A stretch of DNA of 64,000 bases from NCBI GenBank assembly GCA_022578605.1, contig MU394084.1, forward strand, positions 186,001-250,000, in the 5' to 3' direction. Shown here piece by piece: positions 11,546 to 23,428 of this stretch; position 1 is the stretch's first letter; each line of letters begins with the position of its first letter. The position numbers and the translations under genes are program-made. Below the pieces are notes generated by a model, which had not been told where the DNA came from, made no database searches, and saw nothing but the letters and a program-made list of their open reading frames with translations. The stretch is from Camillea tinctor. Its lineage: Eukaryota; Ascomycota; Sordariomycetes; Xylariales; Xylariaceae.

Positions 11546-13257
11546 GAATCCTGAAGTTAACTGATGATATCTTAAGCATATGTTTGTTTATACTGCTTAG
11601 TCTATAACTGAGGTGATATTCCACCGACGTCGTTGGGGTTGTCAGATAGTAGGACTACATGGGGAAAATGGGAAGATAGACTGCGTGAGACGAGTCCTTT
11701 ATTTGGGTTCATATTGAATAATTTCACTTCAGTATACTAGACACATGTCTGAATCTCTCAGTGAGGCTACGTATCGGACCGGCTTTTGCATCTTGTCTAG
11801 GGGTGGTTGATTCGGTGAGCAACGAAGAATGATGCCGGGCAATTAACACGAGGTATTAGTGAATATCCCAAATATTCTTGGTCCAATCAGACGACTTACT
11901 TTTCTGTACCGGTATCATCTGCCTTAGGGTCTCTTAAGAAATTAGTAAAACGAATTGCCTCTTTCTACAGCAACCCTGGTAGATCTTACCTGCAGGTCCG
12001 TAAGGCTGAGCGTTCGGGGCGGCCTATTTGGCGTCAAGGCTTGATATATTCAGCTAATAATATGGCTGATATGAAGGCTGATCTATACCCATTATAGGCC
12101 CTAGTCCATATCACTCCATCATTCTTATAGCGAATCATATAGGAAGGACGACATAGAAGCTGTGGAATGCGCTAGTCATTGCACCTAAACTACATTAAAC
12201 ATTTGCCTCTATTTTTTGAAGCGTCACGCTGTCCGCGCCATTGGAGAGTGACAACACTAAATTTTCGGAGTATTCAATGCATTGTAGTTCACGAAATGTT
12301 ATAATGAAAATCAACTTCTCATGTATCTATTCATAACTCTATTTAATGGCAAAGCACCGCTGAGTGTCTCTACGGCTTGATTAAATTTGGCATTGAGCCT
12401 ATAATGCAATGACGAGTTTTGCAATCTTTTCTTCATGACTGGGACTCACATCAGAACGCGATGTGTTGGAAAACAGGAAGACCGCCCCCCGTACACACTA
12501 TATAGTACTATGCTACTAGATTACGTATATATATATATATATATGAGAACTTCCACCCTCTGACAAACTCTTTCCTGGACTAGTATACTTCAACCTATTC
12601 ACTTATATCCGTCTCTGGCATTAGTTATTAGATACACAAAACAGATTCCGGCAATGAATCGGCTATAAAGGGACGAAAGAGGATCTTGCCCCCTATGTAA
12701 CTAGATATAATTATCGTAGTATCCAATAATATACCCACTTGATTATGGATAGCTTATCTTGGAATTACCATATTGAAATGTGAAACGAGAATATAAGTGA
12801 AACGCCTCTATGTCCGAAAGGCTTCGGATGCCGATGTGCCAAACGCAACATGCGGTGCTCCATTAGTAAAAATTTGGTAAACACTAAATTCCAATTTTTC
12901 GTTTCCCGGTTTCCCGACTAGCCGATTTACTGTTCACTATTTGCCTACCTGTTGTGATTCTGGCACTCATACGAGTACCCCATCATAACGAAAGGGTAGC
13001 AGAATCTTGTGATTGACTAGCATGGAATCTCTAATGGTATGTATGGCTACGATTGCTAAATGTGACACTCACATGTGATGTCTTAGAACGATTCACAAAT
13101 TTTACGTCTACAATACTCAAAATATTTATTTCATTTATCATGAGTTTGATGTCATCAATATCCCAGAACTGTATAGGACGAATGACTCTGCTTTTTCTCC
13201 CGTCCTCGAAAACATTGGGCTGGAGATTCTGAAGTCTAAAATCTCTTCTTGAAAATA
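11546..13257. other. Gene-free AT-leaning stretch downstream of the lyase gene
   Basis: No supported gene on either strand. It has a (TA)n run near 12525-12544, scattered short frames and no repeat longer than that. It separates the SAT4 gene from the 3' end of the ammonia-lyase gene. Confidence 0.5.
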
Positions 13258-15387
13258 TCAAATACAAGACTGCCGGCCCTTATCCTCTGTTCTGCTCCTT
13301 AAGGTCTTGATAGCTTCAAACAAACGATCGTAGAGACTGCCATTGCGTAGAGATATATAAATACTACTTGCGTGAGACCCTAGAGTTTGCATAGATTGCT
13401 TGCCAGTGCCAAGTCCCTCTAGTGAAGGATGATCTACAAGACCACGATGCATGGGAATGTCCAGCTCTGTCCTTACAAAGTCGTACAAGACTCCCGATGC
13501 AAACCCAATATAATCTCTCGTTGTCTGGCACTCAAAAAATTGGCAACGTGTAGTGTCATATAAGTCGATAACAGCCTTTCCAAAATTCGTGCAATATATT
13601 CGTGTTGCAACCATTTGATCCTTAATCGTCTGTGCAGGTTCTTCTCCAACGTTCGAAGCAATAGATATAAGTAGCTTGCTCGCGCTATCTTCAGTCGCCT
13701 GCCTCCCGCGGTCTGGCAAGTCAAGGTGAGAATGTTCAGACCAATGAGAAATAAAAGTTCGCCAAGCCCTCTCGCGTAGAAGCCCAATGCTCTCTACTGG
13801 TAGGACTGAAAGTGAGTCTTGGAAAATTTTATCATGAACGAACTTGGCCCTCCTCTCGAATTCAATTTCGAGGACTCGGAGATCGAGAGCCTGACACAGG
13901 GTGTACAGATATGTAGCAAACATCAAGGACAACACTTCAACCGCTTCAAGGGCAACCCGGGCAGATATCAGGGCCAACGAATTCACGGACTGGTTGTGCA
14001 TCTCAGCGCTTTGCACGTGGGCAGACACCGGGTGTGCAAGATACGCAAGCTCAGACATGTAAGCAGCCATGTTCGTATCGAATCCCTTCATAGTGAACGA
14101 CATGCTCGGATCATCAGCCGCGAGGTTTGGGGGGAGATTATTGTTCAATTTATTGTTAAGAAGCTCTGAGGACTGCGCAAATATGAGTTTGCCCAGTAGC
14201 TGCATCGAGGAAGTAATCTTCTCCATCGCAGAAGTAATAGAGGCAGCCTGGAAGTTGCCCCCATGATGAATTGTTGAGCCGCTCGTGTCAATGAGTGGAT
14301 TGTCCGTCGTGCTATTGAGCTCTGCCTCAACTTGCTTAGTCGAAAGATCAAGATTCTCTAGTAGAGGGCCAATCCATTGAGCAGCTGTGCGAAGCGCGTA
14401 TCGATCCTGTGCAAGTCCAGTACTACCAGGCTCTCGGCTGTCTGTCAGTTTTGAATTGGTCAAAAACTGGAGGATATTTGCGGCTGCTTCTCGCTGTCCC
14501 CTATGTGGTCGACAGTCGGATATGAACGGATGATAGTTACTCAGGGTTCCGAGAAGTGCCTCAGTAGCCATTGCCGTTAGCATCTGTGAAAGAACAGCGA
14601 GCTGATTAGCTTCAAAAAGAACAAGCGAAGCAAGGGAGGTGCTGGTCGCTGTTCCATTTGTGATACCCAGTGCCTCCTTTGCCTGGAGTTGAGTAGGTTG
14701 GATCTCAAGTGCTTTGAGCGCATCATTGGCGCTCATGACTACCGGATTATCGCTGTCAATATTGACGTATATGTCTGGATTCCCTTCCAATGTCCCAGCA
14801 AGGTATGAGAGAGGCGCTAAATCCCCAGAAGCAGAAATGCTTCCTCTCAGCGGGACCACAGGAGTGGCACGTTTCCGCAACAACGCAAATATCTGTTCGA
14901 TAATCTGGACTCTTACCCCTGAGTGACCCCTAGCAAGCGAATTGCCCCTAATAAGGAGCATGCCTCGTACTGCTGATTGCGGTAGTGCATGGCTTTTTAA
15001 TGCCTTTATAGATGTTTTTCCTTCGCTCTGATGGTGGATACCTTTATCAGAAGGGAGGAGGATTCCGACGTTGACATGCTGGACCATGCTGGCCTGTAAG
15101 GTAGTCGTGTCTTGTGTCCGGACGTCCGCACTCCCTCCAAATCCAGTATTAACTCCGTAAATAATGCGGCCAGCACTGATCTGCCTGTCAAGAAACGAAA
15201 TGCTTTCGTCAATGGCCTCACTGACACTATTGTCCTCTGTGAATATCACTGGTAAGTTATGGTTGCTAACTGCAATCACGTCCGCTAGTGATAGATTCTG
15301 GCCGTCTACCGCGACAGGCCTGCCAGAAGACACTATCCTCTTCAAAGCAGACCAGTGCTCATATGTGATATCGATGTGTAGCTGCAT
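13258..15387 (-). CDS. Phenylalanine/tyrosine ammonia-lyase (MIO family)
   Basis: Removes ammonia from Phe and/or Tyr to give cinnamate or p-coumarate, a cytosolic homotetramer in known members. One exon of 709 residues, typical of fungal PALs. The ASG triad that cyclises to the MIO cofactor is at residues 186-188 within SISASGDLAPLSY. The catalytic tyrosine loop IYGVNTGFGGSAD is near residue 76-88, and NxxDNP-type residues (TTDNPLID) follow. The substrate-selectivity pair is His104-Val105. The start is the ATG at 15387; an upstream in-frame TTG was not chosen because the lyase body follows the ATG closely. The gene is transcribed away from the monooxygenase, sharing a 669-base promoter region. 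A histidine ammonia-lyase is unlikely given the length and the long C-terminal shielding domain seen in eukaryotic PALs. Confidence 0.92.
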   Translation of the reverse strand: MQLHIDITYEHWSALKRIVSSGRPVAVDGQNLSLADVIAVSNHNLPVIFTEDNSVSEAIDESISFLDRQISAGRIIYGVNTGFGGSADVRTQDTTTLQASMVQHVNVGILLPSDKGIHHQSEGKTSIKALKSHALPQSAVRGMLLIRGNSLARGHSGVRVQIIEQIFALLRKRATPVVPLRGSISASGDLAPLSYLAGTLEGNPDIYVNIDSDNPVVMSANDALKALEIQPTQLQAKEALGITNGTATSTSLASLVLFEANQLAVLSQMLTAMATEALLGTLSNYHPFISDCRPHRGQREAAANILQFLTNSKLTDSREPGSTGLAQDRYALRTAAQWIGPLLENLDLSTKQVEAELNSTTDNPLIDTSGSTIHHGGNFQAASITSAMEKITSSMQLLGKLIFAQSSELLNNKLNNNLPPNLAADDPSMSFTMKGFDTNMAAYMSELAYLAHPVSAHVQSAEMHNQSVNSLALISARVALEAVEVLSLMFATYLYTLCQALDLRVLEIEFERRAKFVHDKIFQDSLSVLPVESIGLLRERAWRTFISHWSEHSHLDLPDRGRQATEDSASKLLISIASNVGEEPAQTIKDQMVATRIYCTNFGKAVIDLYDTTRCQFFECQTTRDYIGFASGVLYDFVRTELDIPMHRGLVDHPSLEGLGTGKQSMQTLGSHASSIYISLRNGSLYDRLFEAIKTLRSRTEDKGRQSCI

Positions 15388-16056
15388 GGGTGGGGGAATA
15401 CACCTTGAGTATTCCAAAGGGGCATGTAAGTTTGGAAGTAGTTAGGCGATTTATGTCACCAAATTGTGTCTTTATGTTTGACTAAGTATAGCCGGGTGTC
15501 AATTAACTCAAAGAGCGATGCTCTGGCGAGGACTTCTACTAAAGTTAGTAATGATCGAAGGAGGATTTATACGCTATTAAGCAGGCTGAAGACTAAGTAG
15601 GACAGCAGTTTATGTTTCGCTGTCAACTATCCGTGGAGCAGCCTCCGGCTATATCTTGAGTATGCCAAGATGCTCGGATCGTTGATAAAAGCAGCCTTTG
15701 TCCGCTAAATTCTTTCCAGATCGTTTACCGACATGCACAGCATGTGTGCCACCATATGTTGTGCCTCATTTTAGACAGATGTCTCAATATTGTTTGAGGA
15801 TCCGGGCCAATGCTAGTCGAAGCTTCCAGCTGAAGCCAATAAAAAAATCTTCTTCTTTCCCGATGGTCTTGTTACAAGTCCCGGCCTGAGTCGGGAATGG
15901 GAGGGTGAGACATTTAAGTAAGTAATACGTTTTATTTTCCTCAATGAACTCAACATTTACACGTGAGAAGAGTCACGTATGTCCCGTCCAATATATAAAT
16001 TGTCTACCATAGCTGGGACAACCGATGTCGACGTTCTCAGTATCAAAAGCACAATC
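15388..16056. promoter_or_regulatory. Shared divergent promoter of lyase and monooxygenase
   Basis: 669 bases between two divergently transcribed cluster genes. It contains an everted CGG-type repeat, TCCCG-N8-CGGGA at 15879-15896, about 160 bases before the monooxygenase ATG. CGG half-sites in inverted, direct or everted pairs are the usual targets of Zn2Cys6 activators that control fungal metabolite clusters. No such regulator gene lies in this window. The site assignment is inference. Confidence 0.4.
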
Positions 16057-18098
16057 ATGGGGTCTCATTTTGATATACGTAAGTAAATCGGTCTCTGTTG
16101 AACAGTCTACAGTGCTAAGAAAATCAATAGTTATAATAGGCGCTGGCCCTGCTGGGCTTATGCTATCGACTTGCTTGGCAAGATGGGGATACACAATCAA
16201 GCAGATCGATAAAAGACCGGAGTCCACTCAAAGGGGCCAGGCCGATGCCATTCAACCACGATGTCTAGAGCTTCTGCGGAGTTTAGACCTCAAGTCTGAG
16301 ATTATGGCACACGGCCCATTCAAGCTCTACGAAATATCTAATTGGGGTCAGTCATTGTCAGATGACGCAATTCATCGAACTAGCACACACCTTGCAAGTC
16401 CTCAGGATGTTCGGTATCCGTTCGTGACGGTTTTAGCACAAGGAACTATTGAAAGTATTCTTATCTCCAGCCTTGCTCGTCATTCTCTAGCTATAGATCG
16501 ACCTTGGACCTTGAAGTCGTTCAAGGTTGACCGGCAAAACCATAGCTATCCAGTGACGGTAGACCTAGAACATATTGACGGGTGTGCACAAGAGACCATA
16601 TTTGCGAAGTATCTTATAGGTGCTGATGGCGCAAAGTCCTTCGTCAGACAGATCATGGGCGTCGAGATAGAATACAAGGGTGTGCCATCGAACGTCTGGG
16701 GGGTCATTGATGGCTTGGTGGACACCGATTTCCCAGATATTAGAGTGAGCTTTCATTACCATCTACCAAGCTACATTACTGATATAATTCAAGATCATGT
16801 GCAATATCCTCAGTCGAGAGGGCTCTGTGTTGCTCGCTCCACGCGAGAATGGTCTTGTTCGTTTTTACGTGCATCTTGCATCGGACAAGGACCCAGGCTG
16901 GGCAAGAGCGCTGGCCTCCACCGAAAGCGACGTTAAGGAACGTGTGAAGACCGTGCTTAGACCATATTATCTCAACTGGGAGCTGGTGGATTGGTTTTCT
17001 ATATACCCCATTCGACAGGGAGTTACAAAACGGTATTCCTTAGGAGACAGAATATTCCTTGTAGGCGATGCATGCCATGTCCACAGCGTAAGTGTGTCTT
17101 GGTTGAATAATTTGGACAAATTGACTCATGTCTAGAAGCCGAAAGCTGCTCAGGGTATGAATACTGGTTTTCTAGATTCATATAATCTAGCTTGGAAGAT
17201 TCACCTCGTGGAACAAGGGTTTGCCGAGCGTCGTGTCCTGAAGACCTACGAACAAGAAAGGCGGCATATCGCCCAGGAGTTGATTAAATTTGACGAAAAA
17301 TATGCCCAAGCATTCTCTCAGTGTTCAGGCGAGACTAATAGGCAAATGGCTACACTTAATATGGACAGGATCAAGGGCGAGGAGCTAGCTCAACTGTACA
17401 AAGAAGCCCTCTTCTTCGTCAGCGGCTATGGGGTTTCTTACCAGCCTAATATAATTAACTGGTCAGTGTATCATCCAGCTCAATCACTAGCCCTTGGCCA
17501 GCATGGAACAGGTCTGCGGCCCGGAATTATGTTTCTCTCCTCAACCGTCTCGCGAGTCACGGATGCAAATCCGGTCTCATTGCATCACGCAATTCCCGAA
17601 AATGGCTCTTTCAAGATATTCATTTTCGCAGGTAAGCCAGAGTGCACCAAGGCGTCCCTAGTGCAACTCGCAGATTACCTCGCCCAGGAAAACTCTTTTC
17701 TAAAGAATTTTTCGCAACCCCGAGCCCGTAGAATTAGGTCTCACAAGAGGCACAATCCGCACAGCTTGCTGTTCACGATTTGCGTCATCTTCGCTGCAAA
17801 AAGGCAAGACATCGATATTAAACGTCATGTTCCGGGTATCCTGGGAGAATATAAGCATCACATATATGCAGATGACCGGGCAAATTATAATAATCTAGAT
17901 GTCAATAGCGCTAACATTTTAGCACATAAGAGAGCAGGAATCGACGAGAGCACCGGAGCAGTACTCGTCGTGCGACCTGACGGTTATGTGAGCGCGATAG
18001 CTCGCCTTACGGAAAATGTTGATACAGCCGAAGCGCTGAGTGAATACTTTACATCATTTTGTGGGCGACGAAATAGTTATCACGATGATGACCATTAG
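16057..18098 (+). CDS. FAD-dependent monooxygenase, phenol 2-monooxygenase type
   Basis: Flavin hydroxylase expected to add an ortho hydroxyl to a phenolic ring using NAD(P)H and oxygen. Exons 16057-16078, 16131-16744, 16794-17087 and 17139-18098 give 629 residues, the family norm. The start at 16057 was preferred over the longer frame from 16025 because splicing a 52-base intron gives MGSHFDILIIGAGPAGLM, the family's N-terminus. Landmarks: the Rossmann GAGPAG near residue 10, the FAD-ribityl GDACHVHSPKAAQGMN motif spanning the exon 3/4 junction, and a C-terminal thioredoxin-like dimerisation domain ending in VLVVRPDGYVSAIARL. Codon and base composition match the lyase and A-T-R neighbours. 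It converges with the A-T-R gene (stops 276 bases apart). The substrate could be p-coumarate or a later phenolic; this is inference. Confidence 0.9.
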
Positions 18099-18373
18099 GA
18101 TATTAGAATAGATAAGTGTATATGACCTCCTTAATAATGAGTGATATGAGTGTTATTGTACGGAGAAAGATTCTATGGATGCTCATCCAAAATTCTGTAA
18201 TAAGTGATAATAGGTATCTGTCAAGGTACAGGTACAAGACGTATCCACAGCTACATGTCTATAGGAGATAGGCCTCCGTACCATCCAGAGATAGATGTTC
18301 ACCTAATCAAGCAACCTCATAACCTAATTTCAACAAATCAATCTATCGTTGCTATATACGATGAAGCTCCTAG

Positions 18374-21300
18374 TCAATCTGAGTTTACAGACGTGTATAC
18401 CTCATTTAGCCATTGTTCCGTCCAGCGTTCTAACCATTCTGGTTTGATAGCTTCTGCTCCTTTGAGTGTGACACTCGCAGAAATCGCATTATGCATGGCC
18501 CAGGACGGACAATAGGCTGCGCTTTTGGTGACAAATCGTTCTTGGAAAAATTCTAGAAGTTGAAGTCCGGAATTTTCTAGTGTGGATCCGTCATCTCGAG
18601 AATCTGAAATTTCTCCACTGTGCTGTAGTCGAGCTATCCATTCCTCGGGGGGCACAATATCGATAGCAGGATCTGTGCTCTCATAGCTGCTTAAAACACG
18701 AAGGACTGTTTGTGAAAGCACGTCCCATGATACAGGATTAGGGTTCATTACGTTGAGGAGCTTGAATTGTGGCTTGGGCTCCAAATTCATGCAAATATCA
18801 ACCAAGACACCTGCCAACGTATCAGCAGGGATCCAGTCAATATTTCCCTCCAGACCTAGACTACTTGGAATAGAACGAATGTGGAACGAGCTTAGGACGA
18901 GGCGGGGAAACCAGTCCCGAATAGTCCACTGTCCCTCCGAGTGTGCTGGTCCGGATACCTGCCCAACTCTGGCAATTGTTGTGTTGATGCCAAGCCGGGA
19001 ACTGGCTTCTTCAAGAAGATGCTCAGCAATCCATTTGCTCTCCCCATAACCAACGTTAGATTGTTCTGGATCATCAATTACGGCCTCAGGGACGACATTT
19101 GAAGTGAAATTCTTGGCTACTGCAACAGATGACAAGAATACGAAAGCTGGCGTGTTCTTGGCGTTCTGACTAAACTTCAGCAAGTTTAGGAGGCCATCGA
19201 GAGAAGGTTGAAATGCTGATAGACCCATATTAAAGTCTACTTGCCATGCGCTATGAATTATTAGGTCGACGTTGGATAAAAGTTCATGTAGTGCTTTCGG
19301 TTCCAGTCCAAGCTCTGGGCTAGATGAGATATCTCCTTCGAGGAATGTCACACGGCCAGAAGGAAGACTCTTCAGAAGTCTAGCAAATCTTTCCCCGATC
19401 CAATGGCTTTGGCGGCTTATACTATCGGGGCCGCGGTTGAGACAAAACACGCGTGGTTGGCGGTCATGCTTTATAAGCTGCTCAAGGAGATATGAGCCAA
19501 CATAGCCAGTCGAACCAGTCAATAAGATGGAGATGGGCCGTGTCTTGAAGTCGCCAGGACCTTTTCGGTCCTGATTGCGTACAGTGGGACCTTCTGCTAG
19601 CCCCTCGATCATTTCTTGATAGTGCCGTAGTGTCGATTGGACCAGGGCCGTCTTTCTCAGCGTTGGCTCCGCATAAGCAAGGCTGCTCCCGTCAAAAAGT
19701 TTTTCGATTGCACTAGTCAACAAGAGTACCGAAGCGTTGTCGTATATTAATCGTGGTGCAATAGAAGTAAGCCCAGTTTCGGTGCAAAGTTGGCGGGATA
19801 AGTGAACAATTTGCAAAGAATTTAGTCCCGAACGAAAGAAATCCATCTCATCTGAAAAGGAGGGTCTATCGGTGACAGTGCTCAGGCAATTATGTATGAC
19901 CTGTCTTATTTGGCCGGCATCCCAAACTGTCCTGGGTGGCAGTTCTCTTACGATCGTTTCATTTTCAAGATACATCTTTTCAATGACCTTTTTGAAGACC
20001 GTCAAGGTTGGTTGGCGGCGGATAGTACCTTTCCCAGTTCTTAGCATAGGCTGAAGATGCTGTGGCGTGAATATCACATTCGTCTTGAAAATTCGTGCAT
20101 AATCCGGCAAAAGTCTATTCACCTCTTGGATCGTTGGCCAAAGAGCTTCAGCAAGGTGGCGTTCATTGACAGTCTCGGGATACTCAACCAATAGGCCAGC
20201 TTCGAACCGTTTGTCTCCAAACATGAGGACACCAGAAACGTCAGGATGAGACTCTATACGAGACTCAAACGGTAACGGATGAATTTTCTCGCCATTCAAG
20301 AATGTGAGTATGTCGTCGGCACGCCCTTGGTGCCTCCACAAGTCTGGGATGGTAGGGTGGGGGAAAAAGAGGTCCTTCGTCCAGTACTCATGCTGATGTG
20401 GGAAACTTAGAAATACAGACTGAAAGGCCTCGCATTCTGATGATTTTCGAAAGGCTAGTTCGTATAATCCAGATTCACGTGGATACATGACAGCGTTCAT
20501 GCAAGGATGGAGCCGAACGTATGACCATAATTCAGGATGACTATCTTCGTCCACAGGAAGAAGGTGTGAATAACCGCCATATTCGGTAGATCCCATGAAA
20601 CTTCGTAGCTTGATGCGGCGCGAGACTCGGTCAGCAAGAATGTTGGACGGGTTCCCGCCGAGGAATATAATCAGTTGGAGAGCTGTTGACAAATCTTTAA
20701 GAGCTTCGGGGTTGTTCGCTAAGCAGTCAATTGTCGAAGGTGCAACCGCTGCCCAGACAGCATCATGATCCATGACCATCCTATGCAAGGTCCTGCTTGT
20801 GGGTGGCGCACCAGGCAATGGCAGGATAGGAGTGCTACCGTTCACAAGGGATATCAATGTGACCGTGTAGAAGCCCGACATCTGATACAATGCGATTAGA
20901 CACTAGTCTTCATAGTGCAATTTATACAATCAACTCACATGGAACAGGGGGAGAAGAGCCACGAAACGACGGTTTCTCATCAGATCATCGATTAACTTTG
21001 AACCATCTGGGGGCGCCAAGTGGTTTGCCAAAGCTTGTCTACTGAAAAATTCATTGGTGTAGATCACCGGCTTAGGTCCTCCTTCAGTAGATTTGGTTGT
21101 GGTAAGCTATTGTCTTCTGCGGTTATGGAACTGCATACCTGTTGATCCAGATGTATGAAGGATGGCGAATGGCTCATTCTGTGCTTGCTTCCAGGACTTT
21201 TCGTAGGTAAATTGTGGGTATGAATTGTCTAGAAGTTCTTCCAGACTGGGAATTTGAAGCTGATGGACTGAAACAGACGATAGTAGACTCTCAGCTGCCA

Positions 21301-21735
21301 GCGGAACTGGTGTTGCAGTAGCAATTGTGTGACAATCCAAGCTATCTAGTAAATCTTTCGTAGATTCAGTGGTGTTTCTTGGCGATGGGAAAAAGACCTT
21401 GCGCTCATGTTAGCTATAGCTCCCAATCACAAGTGCAGCATTTGCCAAACCTTGACCTGAGCCTTGATAGAAGCGTATACAATGATAGCATAGCGCGCGT
21501 CATTTGGCCCCAAATAGGCTACTGTTGGAAACTTGACCGTCCTTGCAACATTTTGGTATAGAAACCAGCTGAGGCCGTTGATGGCGTTCGACAGCCCCTG
21601 GTAAGAAATAGTCTTGAGCTCGATTTCTCCGTTCAAGCCAATTTTCTCATACCCAAGCCATGCATGAGCCGGCCGGGCTGCAACGTGAGAGTCTATCAGG
21701 TGAATAAGTGATTCATGTGGGATTAGCTCTTCCAT
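18374..21735 (-). CDS. NRPS-like carboxylate reductase (A-T-R architecture)
   Basis: Activates a carboxylic acid as its adenylate, loads it on a phosphopantetheine arm and releases it reductively as an aldehyde or alcohol. Exons 21735-21451, 21397-21139, 21081-20939 and 20881-18374 give 1064 residues, the usual size for this class. The adenylation domain comes first, with LHTSGSTGGPKP across an exon join near residue 176, LLPLFHMSGFY, GSTEYGGY, and GRADD plus NGEKIHP near 415-432. The thiolation domain has FRSGLNSLQ with the attachment serine near 584. The thioester reductase has TGSTGYVGSY near 685 and the YGESK catalytic pair near 841-845. There is no condensation domain. Such enzymes reduce aryl acids in many fungal clusters. 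With an ammonia-lyase beside it, a cinnamic-type acid is the natural substrate guess. The start is the first ATG; a GTG four codons upstream was not used. Confidence 0.92.
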
Positions 21736-22319
21736 TTTTAGCACTGAGTTCTGGAAGATATAGCAGTTGCGACGATAGAGAGATCAAGAGTTCACTGGCC
21801 ATGTACGAATCAACACCTTTTTTAAATACTTCTGAGTGAGCGTATTTCGCTAACACTGAAGCATAGCAATTATTCAATCATGATTGTGGTATTAAGACAA
21901 CGGGACTATTTCTCCTCATTCAGCTATCCCACGCCTCACTGTCACACTACATGATCTGAGATATTTCTTGACTAGATCCAATAGCCCTCTGACTACTGAC
22001 CTCGGTAATCGGGACCCGCATGAAACTACTATTCCTTGATAATGATAAATGTCGATCATTCCCAGCCAAGCCACACAATAAGACTAAGTAATGACTCCAT
22101 AACTGTTGATACTTGTTTATGCTGCTATAACGAAGATTTACCAATGCAAATAGAAAATGAAGCCACACGAAAACCCTAGTGACAGTCCACGTTGTATAGA
22201 GCAGTCTAAAGCCATAAATTAACAAATTGGTTTCGAAAATAGGTTGGCAAAATATTCCACAATTGACACTTTAGCGACACGAAGGTAAAGGTGGTTATAT
22301 GTCTGTCCGGGAGCACACA
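21736..22319. other. 5' region of the A-T-R gene
   Basis: 584 bases upstream of the A-T-R start. The first 90 bases look like a leader. The rest has no supported gene; a 92-codon frame on the minus strand at 21947-22225 shows no family features. Confidence 0.45.
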
Positions 22320-23016
22320 CTATTTTACCTTGTCCCTGTATATACCGTAGGGGCGTCCGGAAATCCACCGAAAACCTGATTTCCTGCGTGAATAGTACAG
22401 ACGCACAAGTCGGGTCTCGGATAGTCTGTTCAGCGAAATCTCAGCCATTCTCTGATATGGTACCCTTTTCTCCGGAAAACTTCTGGAGTAGTCTACAACT
22501 TCGTTGAAACTAACACAATCGCCTTGGAAGTCCAAATGTCGATTTTTGGAAACCTCTGAGTGGCAGATAAACTCAAACAAGTATGCAGCAATATTGTGAA
22601 CTGAAGTATAATCCATATTAGCTGCCACATTTCCAACCGTATTAACGATGAACTCATCCGCATCAGAAAAGATCCAAAGGTAAGAATATTCTCATTGGCA
22701 CAATCATAGTTTTCAGAATAGTGAATGGCAGCATAGATCATAGTCCCCTCGAGAATGACTAGATGTTTGATGGTCTCTTCCAAGCATTTCATCTTCATAT
22801 CCCAGACCTAGATGTCATGTAAGTCATGAATTTCGGGGGAGATAGAACAATCGTAATACACCTATGGAGTGGAGTCCTAGTAATGTTCGTAGTAGCACTC
22901 ACGGGGTGAAGTATGCTAGGTTCATTACCATGAAGTCGTATGATGTCTCTAACTTTACCTATACCAAGAGGTACGACGAGGGGAATAAGACTCTCGACAA
23001 GCCACCTTCCCGAGAA
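22320..23016 (-). pseudogene. Degenerate NmrA/isoflavone-reductase-like gene
   Basis: Three minus-strand coding pieces read as one protein once breaks are allowed. Piece 23016-22903 contains RWLVESLIPLVVPLGIGKVR. A clean 95-base GT-AG intron (22902-22808) follows. Piece 22807 to about 22671 contains WDMKMKCLEETIKHLVILEG. Piece 22666-22320 contains DEFIVNTVGNVAANMDYTSV, NRHLDFQGDCVSFNEVVDY and ISGRPYGIY. Joining the last two needs one extra base at the T4 run around 22667-22670. The N-terminal part upstream also appears frameshifted, with no clean NAD-binding motif. The layout (Lys-Glu helix, conserved loop, then NR-x-L-x(F)-GD and SFNEVV) resembles NmrA-like Rossmann reductases, but I hold that loosely. 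Being between A-T-R and the methyltransferase, it was probably a cluster member. A sequencing error cannot be excluded. Confidence 0.5.
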
Positions 23017-23428
23017 CTGAAATCACCGGTGTGAAACCCTTTCCGTTTGTGTTCAAGTTAGACCAGATTTCTGAAATTGGAAGGAGGAAGACATTTGCCG
23101 AGAGAAGAAAATACACTATAGACCCAATACCCGAGACAAGGACTTGAAACTTGGATTGGCATTGGACAAAAGCAATAGAAGAGTCATTGAGAATTAGAAA
23201 ATGGATAGTGAAGCCGAGCCCTCCAGCAAAACTGCTCTTATAGTCAAGGCATATAGGGTAATTTGAAACAACTTGCCAACCTGATGATGATGATAGACTT
23301 AAAGCCTAACTTGACTCCCTTTTGTGTTTGGGATGGCTTTAGATTTACAGTTGGCTTAGTTACTTAAACAACTGTGATTGAGGTCTAATAAATACACTTG
23401 CTATATCAATTCGTTGATTATTTTAGCC
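23017..23428. other. Promoter side of the O-methyltransferase gene
   Basis: 412 bases with no intact gene. A hydrophobic minus-strand stretch near 23050-23180 may be the eroded N-terminal part of the neighbouring relic. The remainder is the methyltransferase promoter. Confidence 0.4.

Noticed and set aside
12520..12546. (TA)n tract as an origin or recombination site
   Set aside because: A plain short dinucleotide run with no further structure around it.
22668..22730. Glycosyltransferase DxD motif (SDADEF) in the minus-strand relic
   Set aside because: The surrounding phrases (NR-x-L, GD-x-VSFNEVV) fit an NmrA-like reductase better, and the reading before DADE needs a frameshift.
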